NCBI GenBank assembly: GCA_002690925.1
Contig: NZGD01000035.1
Coordinates: 35,378-99,377 of the forward strand
Source of the DNA: Rhodopirellula sp.
GTDB taxonomy: Bacteria > Planctomycetota > Planctomycetia > Pirellulales > Pirellulaceae
Direction of reading: 5' to 3'
Length of the DNA stretch: 64,000 bases
The notes below the pieces were generated by a model. The model saw only the letters and a list, made by a program, of their open reading frames with translations, made no database searches and had not been told where the DNA came from. The position numbers and the translations under genes were made by a program. Positions 1 to 8,603 of the stretch are shown here, in pieces. Within the stretch, counting starts at the first letter, position 1. Every line of letters starts with the position of its first letter.

Positions 1-495
1 TGGAAAAAACCACTGGTGGTATTATCACCCAAAAGTCTGCTCCGACATCCCCGCGTGATCAGTCGATTGTCAGATTTGACCGAGGGCACGTTCCGAAAAG
101 TCTTGCCGGATGAAGATGTGTCCCTCGAGCATGCCGATCGTTTGATCCTTTGTACCGGAAAGGTCTACTATGACCTGATCGAGGCTCGCGAGGAAAAGAA
201 ACTGAGCAATGTCGCGATCATGAGAATCGAACAACTCTACCCGCTCAGCGTAAAAGAACTGCTGGCATCAGTAAATGGATTTTCAGCAGGCAAGCCCGTT
301 TACTGGGTTCAGGAAGAGCCGACCAACATGGGCGCTTGGCCGTACATTAAGCAAACCTTCAGCGACGACTTATCAGAGAAATATAACCTTAAGCGTGTAA
401 GCCGCGTTGAATCGGCCAGTCCCAGCACTGGCAGCATGGCGGCACACAAACTGGAACAGGCTGAACTGATCGACGAGGCCTTGGCAGACCTCTAG
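1..495 (+). CDS. sucA: 2-oxoglutarate dehydrogenase E1 component, C-terminal end (partial)
   Basis: This is the last 164 codons of a gene that begins before the window; the frame is open from base 1 and ends at TAG 493-495. The E1 component decarboxylates 2-oxoglutarate with thiamine diphosphate in the TCA cycle. The reading is based on the family's C-terminal signature: a PKSLLRHP block at the left edge, a VYYDL segment, the IEQLYPL block, and the QEEPTNMGAW block about 50 residues before the end. A GTG at base 16 is an internal codon, not a start. A coiled-coil gene converges on it from the other strand, 8 bases away. Confidence 0.93.
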   Translation, partial: WKKPLVVLSPKSLLRHPRVISRLSDLTEGTFRKVLPDEDVSLEHADRLILCTGKVYYDLIEAREEKKLSNVAIMRIEQLYPLSVKELLASVNGFSAGKPVYWVQEEPTNMGAWPYIKQTFSDDLSEKYNLKRVSRVESASPSTGSMAAHKLEQAELIDEALADL

Positions 496-503
496 AGCCC
501 GTT

Positions 504-2198
504 TTATTCAGTGTTTTCGCGGAGTCGGTCAAAGTACTGCTGAGCGTGCTCTCGCTCGGCTCTCGGTAGCGTTTGATTTTCGCTGGCGTCGATCTTATCA
601 GGCTGTGATCCCTGTATGGCCTGCTTGATGTCTTCACGGGTGATACCTTTCCGATTTGGACCATCGGCAAAACCCGTGATCACGGCCTTTCCTTTCTTTA
701 CTTGCCCTCGTACCTGCGTTTCATAGGTATTGGTATCCGTCTCCGACTCAGGTCGGTCACCTTGTCCCGTGCCACGACCAAGCCCGTCACCCTGACCTTG
801 TCCATCACCCTGACCTTGTCCCTGACCTTGTCCCTGACCATTACCCTGACCCTGACCCTGACCCTGACACTCTTTACATCCGCCGCCTTCACATTGTTGA
901 CAACGCATCTGACTCTTGGATTCCGAGAGAGAATCAAGTGCTGAATCCAGATCTTCCAATTCTGACATTTCCTGCTGCATCTGGCCTAACTGATCAGACA
1001 TCTGCTGCAGTGCATCAGCAGCTTGGCTGGCATCACCATTTTCACATGCTTCTGCGGCATTCTTCATGGACTCTGCCATTTGTTTCATATTCTGCATTTG
1101 TGAATTCTTCTGCTGCATCTGATTCAACTTCTGTTGCATCTTCGCAGCATCACCACTGCGTCCTTCTCGACGCGCCTGCTCGATCTGATCTTTCAGCTTT
1201 TGTTCTTTCTGCTTGTGCTCTTTGACCGCGTTGTCAAGCGCCGTCTGCATTTGCTGAACTTGCTTCTTCAGCTGTTCTTTCTCCGCCTCACTTAGCTGAC
1301 CTTGACGCATCTTTTCCGCAAGGTCTTTCACCATATCTTTTGCTTTCGCCAGATTCCCCTGCTCAATCGCCTTTGCGACCTTGTCACCAGGACCGGCTTC
1401 CAAGCCCTTCATTTGCGACAACGCGCGTTTCATCTGCTCCGTGGACCCAAGCTGGCTGCGACGTTCTTCAAGTTGCTTTTTCAAGTCGTTCATCTCGATC
1501 ATGGCATCCTTGCGATTCATATCGCTAGCCTTGGTGATTTTGTCGAGCTGAGACTCCATTTTCTTAAACATGTCCTCCGCTTCTTTCAGACCCTCTGCCT
1601 CAGCCTTTCGACGCTGCTGCTGGATTCTCTTTTTTAGTTTGGATGCAGCGGTTAGCACTTGCTTCACTTCTGTCTTGTCGACTTTAGGCGTCGTGCTGGC
1701 GCTGGTCTCGCTCATTGGCTCAGCCAACATCAAAACAACGACCAGCACGGGAACCATCGACATAGGTAGCCAACCGATTTTAGTGGGCTTGATTCTGAAC
1801 TTCTGGGCGACATCGACCTTGGCGGCTTTCTTATCAGCATCGGCAAGGAGTGCTAAACCGAAGTCACTATCACGATCAACCTCAGTCATTGAGATTGAGC
1901 TACTCAGTCTTTCACGCAACCCAAAACGCCTATCCAATTCAGCTGCAACTGCCTCAACCGACGGAGCCTTGGCAAAAGCATAGATCCCAGCGGCAACGAA
2001 TGCTGCGACCAGACATCCGCCAATCCAGCTGTAATTCCAGGTACGAACATCTACATCCATGAACCAAATCGCTGGCAGTGCAATGGCAACAATTGCGATC
2101 AACAAACCAGCGAAAAGAGCAACGCAAAACGCCTGTCCAAAATGCCCAAGAACCAAGCGACGGCGAGCACTGCGAACTTTGACTTCGATACGATTCAT
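504..2198 (-). CDS. Membrane-anchored coiled-coil protein with CxxC cluster and Gly/Gln-rich linker
   Basis: The 564-residue protein has hydrophobic segments at about 18-47, 56-76 and 141-160. A long Gln/Lys/Met-rich coiled-coil stretch follows (about 175-430), and then four cysteines at 433, 436, 441 and 444 in a CxxC-x4-CxxC arrangement, like a small zinc ribbon or half of a DnaJ cysteine domain. Next come a Gly-Gln dipeptide-repeat linker (about 445-475) and a short charged C-terminal domain. The large coiled-coil part would lie on the side opposite the second loop. I do not recognise a characterised homologue; similar proteins are usually left hypothetical in planctomycetes. A scaffold or partition-like role would be a guess. 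It converges on sucA and its start is ATG. Confidence 0.8.
   Translation of the reverse strand: MNRIEVKVRSARRRLVLGHFGQAFCVALFAGLLIAIVAIALPAIWFMDVDVRTWNYSWIGGCLVAAFVAAGIYAFAKAPSVEAVAAELDRRFGLRERLSSSISMTEVDRDSDFGLALLADADKKAAKVDVAQKFRIKPTKIGWLPMSMVPVLVVVLMLAEPMSETSASTTPKVDKTEVKQVLTAASKLKKRIQQQRRKAEAEGLKEAEDMFKKMESQLDKITKASDMNRKDAMIEMNDLKKQLEERRSQLGSTEQMKRALSQMKGLEAGPGDKVAKAIEQGNLAKAKDMVKDLAEKMRQGQLSEAEKEQLKKQVQQMQTALDNAVKEHKQKEQKLKDQIEQARREGRSGDAAKMQQKLNQMQQKNSQMQNMKQMAESMKNAAEACENGDASQAADALQQMSDQLGQMQQEMSELEDLDSALDSLSESKSQMRCQQCEGGGCKECQGQGQGQGNGQGQGQGQGQGDGQGQGDGLGRGTGQGDRPESETDTNTYETQVRGQVKKGKAVITGFADGPNRKGITREDIKQAIQGSQPDKIDASENQTLPRAEREHAQQYFDRLRENTE
786..873. repeat. Simple CCTGAC/CCTTGT-type repeat inside the coiled-coil gene
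   Basis: A run of hexamer-like units (CCTGAC, with CCTTGT variants) on the plus strand encodes the Gly-Gln linker of the minus-strand gene. It stays in frame, and copy number could vary without breaking the reading frame when whole hexamers change. Confidence 0.75.
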
Positions 2199-2418
2199 TG
2201 TTTCGATCCTGAGAATGCATGGAGAACCGGGGTTTCACCGCTCCCGCTGATAGCCTGATAACTGCCTGCCCATGTAAAAAACAAGCGGCAAAGAGCTCTG
2301 GCTAATCTGTTTAATTATCGTACAGTTAGTATACGAGGCTTGACCTCGGTTTTTTGAGGGCGAAAGTTCCCGTTTTTGCGAATTGACACCGATTACGCGC
2401 TTTTTAGACGAAAATTTC

Positions 2419-2847
2419 ATGAGTCAACGCAACGAACTGCCCGATCCAGACAAATTTCCCGACGCGGATGTCGTGATTTTTGATGGACAGTGCAACTTTT
2501 GCAAATCGCAAATAAGGACACTACAACGTCTCAATTGCTGTGGAAATCGACTCACATTTATCTCGCTTCATGACCCAAGAGTCGCAGAGAAGTACCCGGA
2601 CCTGACCCATGAGATGATGATGGCGCAGATGTACGTGGTAAGTCAGGCGGGAAGTCGGCACGGTGGTTCCGACGCGGTTCGATACCTCACCCGTCGCCTT
2701 CCCACTCTGTGGCTGGCGGCTCCCTTGCTGCATCTACCGGGTACAGCACGTTTGTGGCGGTGGCTGTACCAACAAGTCGCCAAACGACGCTACAAAATTG
2801 CTGGGAAATCCTGCGATGGTGACGCATGTAGCGTTCACTTTGATTGA
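2419..2847 (+). CDS. DCC-family thiol-disulfide oxidoreductase (DUF393)
   Basis: The protein has 142 residues counted from ATG 2419; a TTG 36 bases upstream in frame is less likely. Near the N-terminus it carries VIFDGQCNFC, the D-G-x-C-x-x-C motif (residues 22-28) that names the DCC family, with a thioredoxin-like fold expected after it. Such proteins are thought to carry out thiol-disulfide exchange, but substrates are mostly unknown. No signal peptide is visible, so it is probably cytoplasmic. It stands alone, divergent from the coiled-coil gene and convergent with purQ. Confidence 0.85.
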   Translation: MSQRNELPDPDKFPDADVVIFDGQCNFCKSQIRTLQRLNCCGNRLTFISLHDPRVAEKYPDLTHEMMMAQMYVVSQAGSRHGGSDAVRYLTRRLPTLWLAAPLLHLPGTARLWRWLYQQVAKRRYKIAGKSCDGDACSVHFD

Positions 2848-3061
2848 CCGCACTTGCTGATGGCTTTTACAGTTGTTGCACAGACGAATCAGGAAAAAAC
2901 TAACTCGCCTGCACTGACTTCCATCCCTTGAGACTAGGCAACCAAAGGCATGCCAAGATCACGCACTAATGATGACGGAAGCTGGGGCCGTGGACCACGA
3001 GAGTTGACATTGAACCGGACAGAGCCGAATTCAAGTTCTTACCAACAAGGTAACGCCAGAT

Positions 3062-3862
3062 TTAGGCAAACCAGTTGACGGCATTTTGAAACATGACCAT
3101 GCCATCGCCATATTCCGGTTGTTCGCTGCGGCGTGTCCAAGTGGGATGCTGAGTAGCATCAATGTGTCGTTCAGGATGGGGCATCAGACCGAATACCCGC
3201 CCACTAGCATCACAAACACCAGCGACGTTTGCATCAGCTCCATTAGGATTATGGGGAAAGGGAAGGACGTCATCCTGAACAGCACCCTGCTCTCCCTCGG
3301 CATATCGAATCGCCAGTCTACCTTGCTCGCGAAGCTGGTCCAGAATCTCCGGTTCAGCTGCTACAAACTTGCCTTCAGCGTGAGCCATTGGCAGATACAT
3401 CCGCTCGACACCCTGCAGGAAAACACAAGGGGTTTTATCAACAGACAGGTGGACCCATCGATCTTCGAACCGACCGTGGTTGTTCCAAGTCAAAGTTGCC
3501 GGTGTCACATCCGCGCCACCAACACCCTCCGTTAATACACCAAGACGCATCAATACCTGCATACCGTTGCAAATACCGAGGACCAATCGATCTCCGTTTC
3601 CGTGCACGAATTCCTGCACCAGATCCGCGAGATGCTGACGCAGTCTCGTCGCCAAGATTCTCCCGGCTGCAATATCATCGCCGTAGCTGAAACCACCAGG
3701 GACGCAGAGTACCTGATACCGATCTTTCAGTGCAGGATTTTCGATCAGGCGATTCACATGCACCCGCTCTACTGACGCTCCGGCTCGCTCAAAGGCAAAC
3801 CCCGTCTCTTCATCACAATTCGTTCCGGGTGCACGAAGGACCAAAACTCTGGGAGAAGTCAT
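3062..3862 (-). CDS. purQ: Phosphoribosylformylglycinamidine synthase, glutaminase subunit PurQ
   Basis: A 266-residue class I glutamine amidotransferase. It supplies ammonia from glutamine to PurL for the fourth step of purine synthesis. Visible family marks are the N-terminal RAPGTNCDEE block, the GGFSYGDD block (about 56-63), the nucleophile Cys98 in GICNGMQ, and the C-terminal MPHPERH block that supplies the catalytic His and Glu. Its length is a little above the usual 220-230 because of small insertions. No purL or purS lies next to it in the window, so the purine genes are dispersed. It starts at ATG 3862. Confidence 0.95.
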   Translation of the reverse strand: MTSPRVLVLRAPGTNCDEETGFAFERAGASVERVHVNRLIENPALKDRYQVLCVPGGFSYGDDIAAGRILATRLRQHLADLVQEFVHGNGDRLVLGICNGMQVLMRLGVLTEGVGGADVTPATLTWNNHGRFEDRWVHLSVDKTPCVFLQGVERMYLPMAHAEGKFVAAEPEILDQLREQGRLAIRYAEGEQGAVQDDVLPFPHNPNGADANVAGVCDASGRVFGLMPHPERHIDATQHPTWTRRSEQPEYGDGMVMFQNAVNWFA

Positions 3863-4037
3863 TTCAGATCACTTAGGTCGCTGGTCTGGTAGTACGTCTG
3901 GTAGATCGCTGATTTGGGCGAGATTGGAAGTTTAGACCGCCAGTGGCCAATTGAGAACCACGTATCCCACAAGCCCTATGGATGCGTTAACCCCAACGAT
4001 GCAATCATAACCGCGAAGCAACGGCAAGATCGGTTGT

Positions 4038-5483
4038 TCAACTGGTTGAATCCAGCTTGATTTGCAAGCGACCATGCAAACTGTCCCAGCCAACGACCAT
4101 CCCTCTGCCCGTCCAAACACCCCTGCCCAATTGCTCGAACTCATCTCCCAAATCATGGGGCACATACAGCACCAAAGGGAGCATTGGGTCAGGATAGCGT
4201 GCCCATACGGCATACCCACCCTTATAAACATGAGGATCCTCATCGCCAGCGTATAGCAAGCGTCGTTCAACTTGGGCCTCGATGGTGAAGGAAAGCCCCG
4301 TCACGGCATCAACCACCATTTCAAGCTGGTCACGATCATTCCGAACAGCCCAAACCTGGGCAACGGTCTCTACAAATGTCACACCTTCAGCCATCACAGA
4401 GTTCGAATTTTCTGTGACTGAGTCCTCAGATTGCGATTGTTCGTGAGCAAGCTGACCTGACGCCATCGTTACGCCTTCGCCTGATTGATCACTTCCTGAC
4501 CCAAGACGTTTCTCATCAGCTGGCACGATGTAAATCGACTTGTCTTTTCTCCAGTCTGGCCATCTGGGAATATCCACCTCGACTTCAATCGACCAAATCA
4601 ACGAATTGTCCGTGAGCTTGACAGATAGCGCCGCATCCTCTGGTATTTGAAAAGAGAAAGGACAACGATTCTCAGTCCCAGCCTGAAGGGTAGTATTCGA
4701 TTGAAGCTCTTGTATCTGGTCGAAAATTACATTCTTGTGGGTTCTTCTGTTGGATCCACTTCCACTGACACAAACTTCAGTTGCTCTCAACGCTACCGTA
4801 ATTGCGTTTGGCACCACGGTCTTTCTTGTTTGTGTGATGAACTCACCAACAAGCTCACTACCCGGTGCCAAAGTATCTTCCTGAATATAGAAATTGGGTG
4901 TGCCAAGTAGGTACCTCGGAAGAAACTTTTGCTTCAACCAGAAGACGGCCGCAGCTAACCCAACAAAACTCAGTACCCCTAGCCCTATCCAACCTGTGAC
5001 TAGTAACTGCGGTACGCAAAATACGGCAACAAGCACCATGCCGATGATCTGGGGCGTTTTTGATTTCTTAAAAATCTGGCCAACTTCTTCAGCATGCCAA
5101 CTCGGTAACTGAGTCACCCGCACCATAAAAGGTGTTGCTGCTTTGGGATCAAATGCCCAAGGTATTTTGGCTTTTGCTTCAACGTAGTGATCAATGGAAA
5201 GAAACTTTCCGTGATAAGTCTGCGGCCAATCCCCAGCAGACAAAGAGAATCGATATTCATACTTCGTTCCCTGCGTCCACTGACCTGAAAACACCGTCGT
5301 CTCTTCCGCGGGACCACTGGTAACATTCCCCCGACCATGCGTCTTCCAGCCTGTCGACAGCACCAAGCCAGTACATTTGACGGTGGAGTCCACCTTGACA
5401 TGCACGACACCCTGAACCTTTTCACCCTCGTGATAGACCCGATTCGGTTCATCCAATTCAATTGACAAATCACATTTCGCCAT
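4038..5483 (-). CDS. Arrestin/Spo0M-like beta-sandwich membrane protein
   Basis: The protein has 481 residues from the ATG at 5483. I prefer this start because it overlaps the upstream gene's stop by 14 bases and begins directly with a beta-rich domain (CDLSIELDEPNRVYHEGE). That N-terminal domain (1-125) resembles arrestin/Spo0M/Vps26-type sandwiches. Two adjacent hydrophobic segments (about 144-164 and 166-184) form a membrane hairpin. A second arrestin-like sandwich (about 195-330) follows, then a hydrophilic Ser/Glu linker and a C-terminal domain (about 385-481) that I do not recognise. Function is unknown; arrestin folds commonly act as membrane-associated adaptors. It lies downstream of, and is probably co-translated with, a small ATPase. 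Confidence 0.75.
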   Translation of the reverse strand: MAKCDLSIELDEPNRVYHEGEKVQGVVHVKVDSTVKCTGLVLSTGWKTHGRGNVTSGPAEETTVFSGQWTQGTKYEYRFSLSAGDWPQTYHGKFLSIDHYVEAKAKIPWAFDPKAATPFMVRVTQLPSWHAEEVGQIFKKSKTPQIIGMVLVAVFCVPQLLVTGWIGLGVLSFVGLAAAVFWLKQKFLPRYLLGTPNFYIQEDTLAPGSELVGEFITQTRKTVVPNAITVALRATEVCVSGSGSNRRTHKNVIFDQIQELQSNTTLQAGTENRCPFSFQIPEDAALSVKLTDNSLIWSIEVEVDIPRWPDWRKDKSIYIVPADEKRLGSGSDQSGEGVTMASGQLAHEQSQSEDSVTENSNSVMAEGVTFVETVAQVWAVRNDRDQLEMVVDAVTGLSFTIEAQVERRLLYAGDEDPHVYKGGYAVWARYPDPMLPLVLYVPHDLGDEFEQLGRGVWTGRGMVVGWDSLHGRLQIKLDSTS

Positions 5484-6123
5484 CGACGCCACCCTCCAAA
5501 CTTTTTTGGAACTGCAAGTACAATCTGTTCTCAATACCTCGAATGTCATTGCCAAATTCTGCAACCAATGACTCAGCATCTTCGATCGAAACGACTGGTA
5601 TCACACCACTCTGCAAACGCGAAGCCTCGATTCTCCGGTTCAACAATTCACAGACAAGCTCTGGACCATTGCCCTCACCAATGTGCTCTGTGTGGACGCG
5701 ATACCCGTGCTTCCGCAGTGACTTGCTCAAATCGTTGTGCGTGGCAAACACCAAAGAACACCGACTACGCAAAACGCTGCGCCGAGCAGACCGGGACAAC
5801 CGCTGCGCTTCATCAACAAGAATGGGATTCCCTGAAAGAATTGGTGGGCAGGGTGGATGCTCGGGAATGTAGGTATAGCTTGACTCGGGTAAACTTGATC
5901 GTAATTTCAACATTCTAGTCGTCTTACCACGACCACATTCACCAATAAATTGAACTGCCTGTCCAGGATCACCAAGCATCTCTATCAGGTAATCAACCTC
6001 CACAACTGCCAGTTCTGCTCGCTCATCCGGTGTCAGCTCACCAAATGGGTTTCGGTGCAAATTGAAGCGTGCCCAGGGCAACCAATCAATGGAAGACGAT
6101 TTATCATCCGGCGTGAGCATCAT
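5470..6123 (-). CDS. Small P-loop ATPase of ExeA/AAA type
   Basis: A 217-residue ATPase. An RNPFGELT block near residues 24-31 is typical of ExeA/TniB-like ATPases. Walker A is GECGRGKTT (61-69), Walker B is ILVDEAQ (101-107), and a sensor-1-like FATHND lies at 126-131. A helical C-terminal part follows, shorter than in standard AAA proteins. No peptidoglycan-binding or other extra domain is present. It is the first gene of a two-gene unit: its stop codon lies inside the start region of the arrestin-like membrane protein, which suggests that the ATPase works on or with that partner. It overlaps nothing else on its own strand. Confidence 0.82.
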   Translation of the reverse strand: MMLTPDDKSSSIDWLPWARFNLHRNPFGELTPDERAELAVVEVDYLIEMLGDPGQAVQFIGECGRGKTTRMLKLRSSLPESSYTYIPEHPPCPPILSGNPILVDEAQRLSRSARRSVLRSRCSLVFATHNDLSKSLRKHGYRVHTEHIGEGNGPELVCELLNRRIEASRLQSGVIPVVSIEDAESLVAEFGNDIRGIENRLYLQFQKSLEGGVDGEM

Positions 6124-6165
6124 TTTCCAGTCGATCTATTCTTTAGTTCCTGTCCGGACGATATC

Positions 6166-6897
6166 ATGTTCAGAGTATCTACCCCAATGCAAGCCATCGA
6201 CATCGTGAATCAAAAAACTGGCAACAAGTACCTCTCACTTCGTTTGCTCGCACCACTCACTCTCATCAGTTGTGGGGTCAGTCTCGCGATGAGTGGGATT
6301 CAATTCTCCGATTTACGTGACGAATTGGCTCATCATGGAAAATGGGCACCAGTCCTATTCATGCTTTGCGGGGTAGCAGCCATGACTGTCTTGGTCCCAA
6401 AAACTGCCGTTTCCGCTTCCGCAGGCGCGCTTTTCGGAACTCTGACCGGTGGTTTCCTGATGCTATTCATTGCCGTAACCGCCGCAAGTCTAAACTACTG
6501 CATTGCCCGCTGGTGGCTACATGAAACAATTTGCACCAAATTGGCCCGCAAGCAACAAAACCCTCGTTCCAATCGCCTCCATAACATACGCAATGTAGCT
6601 GCTAACGCAGGGTTCCTATTCCATCTGATGGTGCGTTTGACCCCCATTCCAACCACTCTGATCAGCTACACCATGGGTGCCAGCGGCAGTCGCATGGGTC
6701 CCTTTCTACTGGCCGCTGCAGTCGCAGTTGTTCCTCAATTACTGTGGGTCCAAAGCGGAGCATCTGCCGCAATCATTGCTGAGGGATCCGCCTCAACGAT
6801 TCACTGGGTGGCAGTCCTCACATCCGTTGCGGCAGCGATTCTAACCAGCATTCTGGTTCCAAAGATTGCTTTGCAACAAATCAACCTTGTGAAGTAG
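6166..6897 (+). CDS. TVP38/TMEM64 (DedA-like) family membrane protein
   Basis: The protein has 243 residues from ATG 6166; a second possible start is ATG 6187. The frame is open further upstream but overlaps the ATPase gene. Five or six hydrophobic segments are visible. The family's central features are a Pro-Lys-containing turn after the second segment (VPKTAVSASAGALFG) and a later RLTPIPTTLISYTMG stretch, which match the VTT/SNARE-associated Golgi domain. Members are integral inner-membrane proteins, some acting as lipid scramblases or in membrane homeostasis; the substrate here is unknown. It is followed after 12 bases by the PH-domain gene, so the two probably form an operon. Confidence 0.82.
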   Translation: MFRVSTPMQAIDIVNQKTGNKYLSLRLLAPLTLISCGVSLAMSGIQFSDLRDELAHHGKWAPVLFMLCGVAAMTVLVPKTAVSASAGALFGTLTGGFLMLFIAVTAASLNYCIARWWLHETICTKLARKQQNPRSNRLHNIRNVAANAGFLFHLMVRLTPIPTTLISYTMGASGSRMGPFLLAAAVAVVPQLLWVQSGASAAIIAEGSASTIHWVAVLTSVAAAILTSILVPKIALQQINLVK

Positions 6898-6909
6898 CAT
6901 TCGTAAAGC

Positions 6910-7380
6910 ATGACAAGTGACATTTCATCGGAACGTCAGCAGCATCCCATGATCTATCCCTCAGGGGTCGATCTTTGGCTCGTAGTGATGCTGATGTTGG
7001 CTCCCATGACCTCCCTGGTCATTGGTGTCTACCTGTTACAACAAGGGCAAAGCGGTGGCGCGATCACGCTGTTTTTATGTGCCGTCGCAACCGCCAGCCT
7101 TACCGCAGCAGCGACCCTTCCCTGCCGTTACACGCTGCATGATGACGCACTAACAGTCCGGTGCGGACTCCTGTGTTATCAGATTCCACTCTCCGAAATT
7201 ACATCCATCTCTAAGTCAGAGACAATTCTCAGTGGCCCTGCACTTTCACTGAAGCGTGTTCTCATCAAAACGTCCAAACGCACACATATTCTATCGCCCA
7301 AAAAGCGTGAATCATTCATTCAGCATCTGGAACAATCGCTGCAAACACTTGATCGGGAACAACCACGCGAAGAATCGTGA
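6910..7380 (+). CDS. Bacterial PH-domain membrane protein
   Basis: A 156-residue protein with two transmembrane segments (about 24-44 and 50-68). A domain of about 75 residues follows, starting CRYTLHDDALTVRCGLL and continuing into IPLSEITSI, the usual strand pattern of bacterial PH domains (YyaB/DUF1200-like). Such proteins are anchored in the membrane with the PH domain on the cytoplasmic side; their ligands are unknown. It lies 12 bases after the TVP38 gene and converges on a methyltransferase only 2 bases away. Confidence 0.75.
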   Translation: MTSDISSERQQHPMIYPSGVDLWLVVMLMLAPMTSLVIGVYLLQQGQSGGAITLFLCAVATASLTAAATLPCRYTLHDDALTVRCGLLCYQIPLSEITSISKSETILSGPALSLKRVLIKTSKRTHILSPKKRESFIQHLEQSLQTLDREQPREES

Positions 7381-7382
7381 AA

Positions 7383-8201
7383 TCACGATTGTGCTTTTGA
7401 GAAAACAAATTCGTTACAACCCCATCCATTTGCAACCGTCTTCATGTTTTCGAGTACAAAACCGCGCTGCCGCAGGGGAACAACAATCTCTTCCGGCTTT
7501 GCAACTTCGAATGGCAGGCCTCCTATCCAGTCAACCCAGTCATGCCATGCCGACATCCCTCGATCCTGTCGTTTTGCATGCCAATCCCGAAACGGCAGAG
7601 GGTTCCTGAATCGAACCAAGCGAGCCAAAACGAACTTGAATTCGTAGATGCCAGCTACTGAAAGCACCCAGAAAAACCGGAACCATGGTGGTATCCCGTT
7701 GTAGATTTTTTTGATCTGCAACCAACGACGACTGGCCCCTCCCTGATCATTGTAAATCGCCAAGCAGAATAGGCCTTTGGGTTTGGTCCTTTCAGCTGCC
7801 ATTGAAATTGCTTTGTTCATGGCCCCGGTATGGTGCAGCACACCCCATGAATAGACAATGTCCGCATACCCCAAACTCTGCATCAACACATCATCAAGAA
7901 CAGACCCTTCTTTTATTTCCCACTGCTGCGACTTGGATCCAAATCGTTTGCGTAGTTCTTCACTGCAGGCTACCGAAAACCTGTCATAGTCAATCGAAAT
8001 GACGTCAGCACCCAAACGCTGCGCCGCCAGGGAAAACAAACCACTTCCACACCCTAGATCCATAAAGCGTTTGCCGTCAAGCGTCTCAAGCCCCAGTGAC
8101 TGCTGCAGAGAGATCACCGCCTGATCAATGCGGTCCTCGTCTAATTCAGCGAGAAACGCCTGCCAATTTTTTCCAAAAGCAAAGCGGGCTTCTTTGGTCA
8201 T
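7383..8201 (-). CDS. Class I SAM-dependent methyltransferase
   Basis: A 272-residue protein with a Rossmann-type methyltransferase core: motif I MDLGCGSGLF (about 47-56), the acidic end of strand 2 (SIDYD), and a DIVYSWGVLHHTG stretch that is the post-I/motif IV region of UbiE/Methyltransf_11-type enzymes. The C-terminal half contains a hydrophobic stretch (WFRFFWVLSVAGIYEFKFVLA) and many aromatic residues, so it may associate with the membrane. The substrate cannot be read from sequence. An 18-base piece of this gene recurs in a decayed spacer near 12640. Confidence 0.85.
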   Translation of the reverse strand: MTKEARFAFGKNWQAFLAELDEDRIDQAVISLQQSLGLETLDGKRFMDLGCGSGLFSLAAQRLGADVISIDYDRFSVACSEELRKRFGSKSQQWEIKEGSVLDDVLMQSLGYADIVYSWGVLHHTGAMNKAISMAAERTKPKGLFCLAIYNDQGGASRRWLQIKKIYNGIPPWFRFFWVLSVAGIYEFKFVLARLVRFRNPLPFRDWHAKRQDRGMSAWHDWVDWIGGLPFEVAKPEEIVVPLRQRGFVLENMKTVANGWGCNEFVFSKAQS

Positions 8202-8603
8202 GCGTTTGGTTTCCTAAAGAAGCTGCCCAATGACTGACACTTGCATTGGCTCATTCAGCTCAATGGATTTTGAAAGTTTTCCGCCCCAGTGTAATCCCAT
8301 CGCTATGGAATCCCATCGCCGTTACGGCGTAAAAACCACTCGCGGTGAGCAACAAAGATCCTCAGAGCTGGAAAGTCTCATCCAAAACGGGCAAAGTCCA
8401 TGTATTTGAATAGTCTCACGAATAAAAAAATCTTACTGTGTGATTTCCACGCTGACTACATCACCAAATCACCATGAAGCTGTAATCACGTCTTTCTGTT
8501 GTGTAAGGATCGTTGCCTAGTTTATAACGAACGACACCTATGGGACGTCACTACTCCCACACGCAGAAACATTTCCAGGCAGTCCTTGAGTCAAAGATCG
8601 CTG
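8202..8603. other. Intergenic spacer, divergent promoters expected
   Basis: 402 bases between the methyltransferase (minus) and the propeller protein (plus). It should hold both promoters, though I cannot pick out reliable -35/-10 boxes. An 11-base direct repeat, AATCCCATCGC, occurs at 8293-8303 and 8309-8319. Nothing coding is supported. Confidence 0.4.

Noticed and set aside
698..944. Reading frames on both strands through the repeat, giving Val-Arg or Leu-Thr repeats
   Set aside because: They are by-products of the hexamer repeat that encodes the Gly-Gln linker of the coiled-coil protein.
8293..8319. Two 11-base direct repeats before the propeller gene as an operator
   Set aside because: Too short and with no palindromic character; no regulator can be linked.
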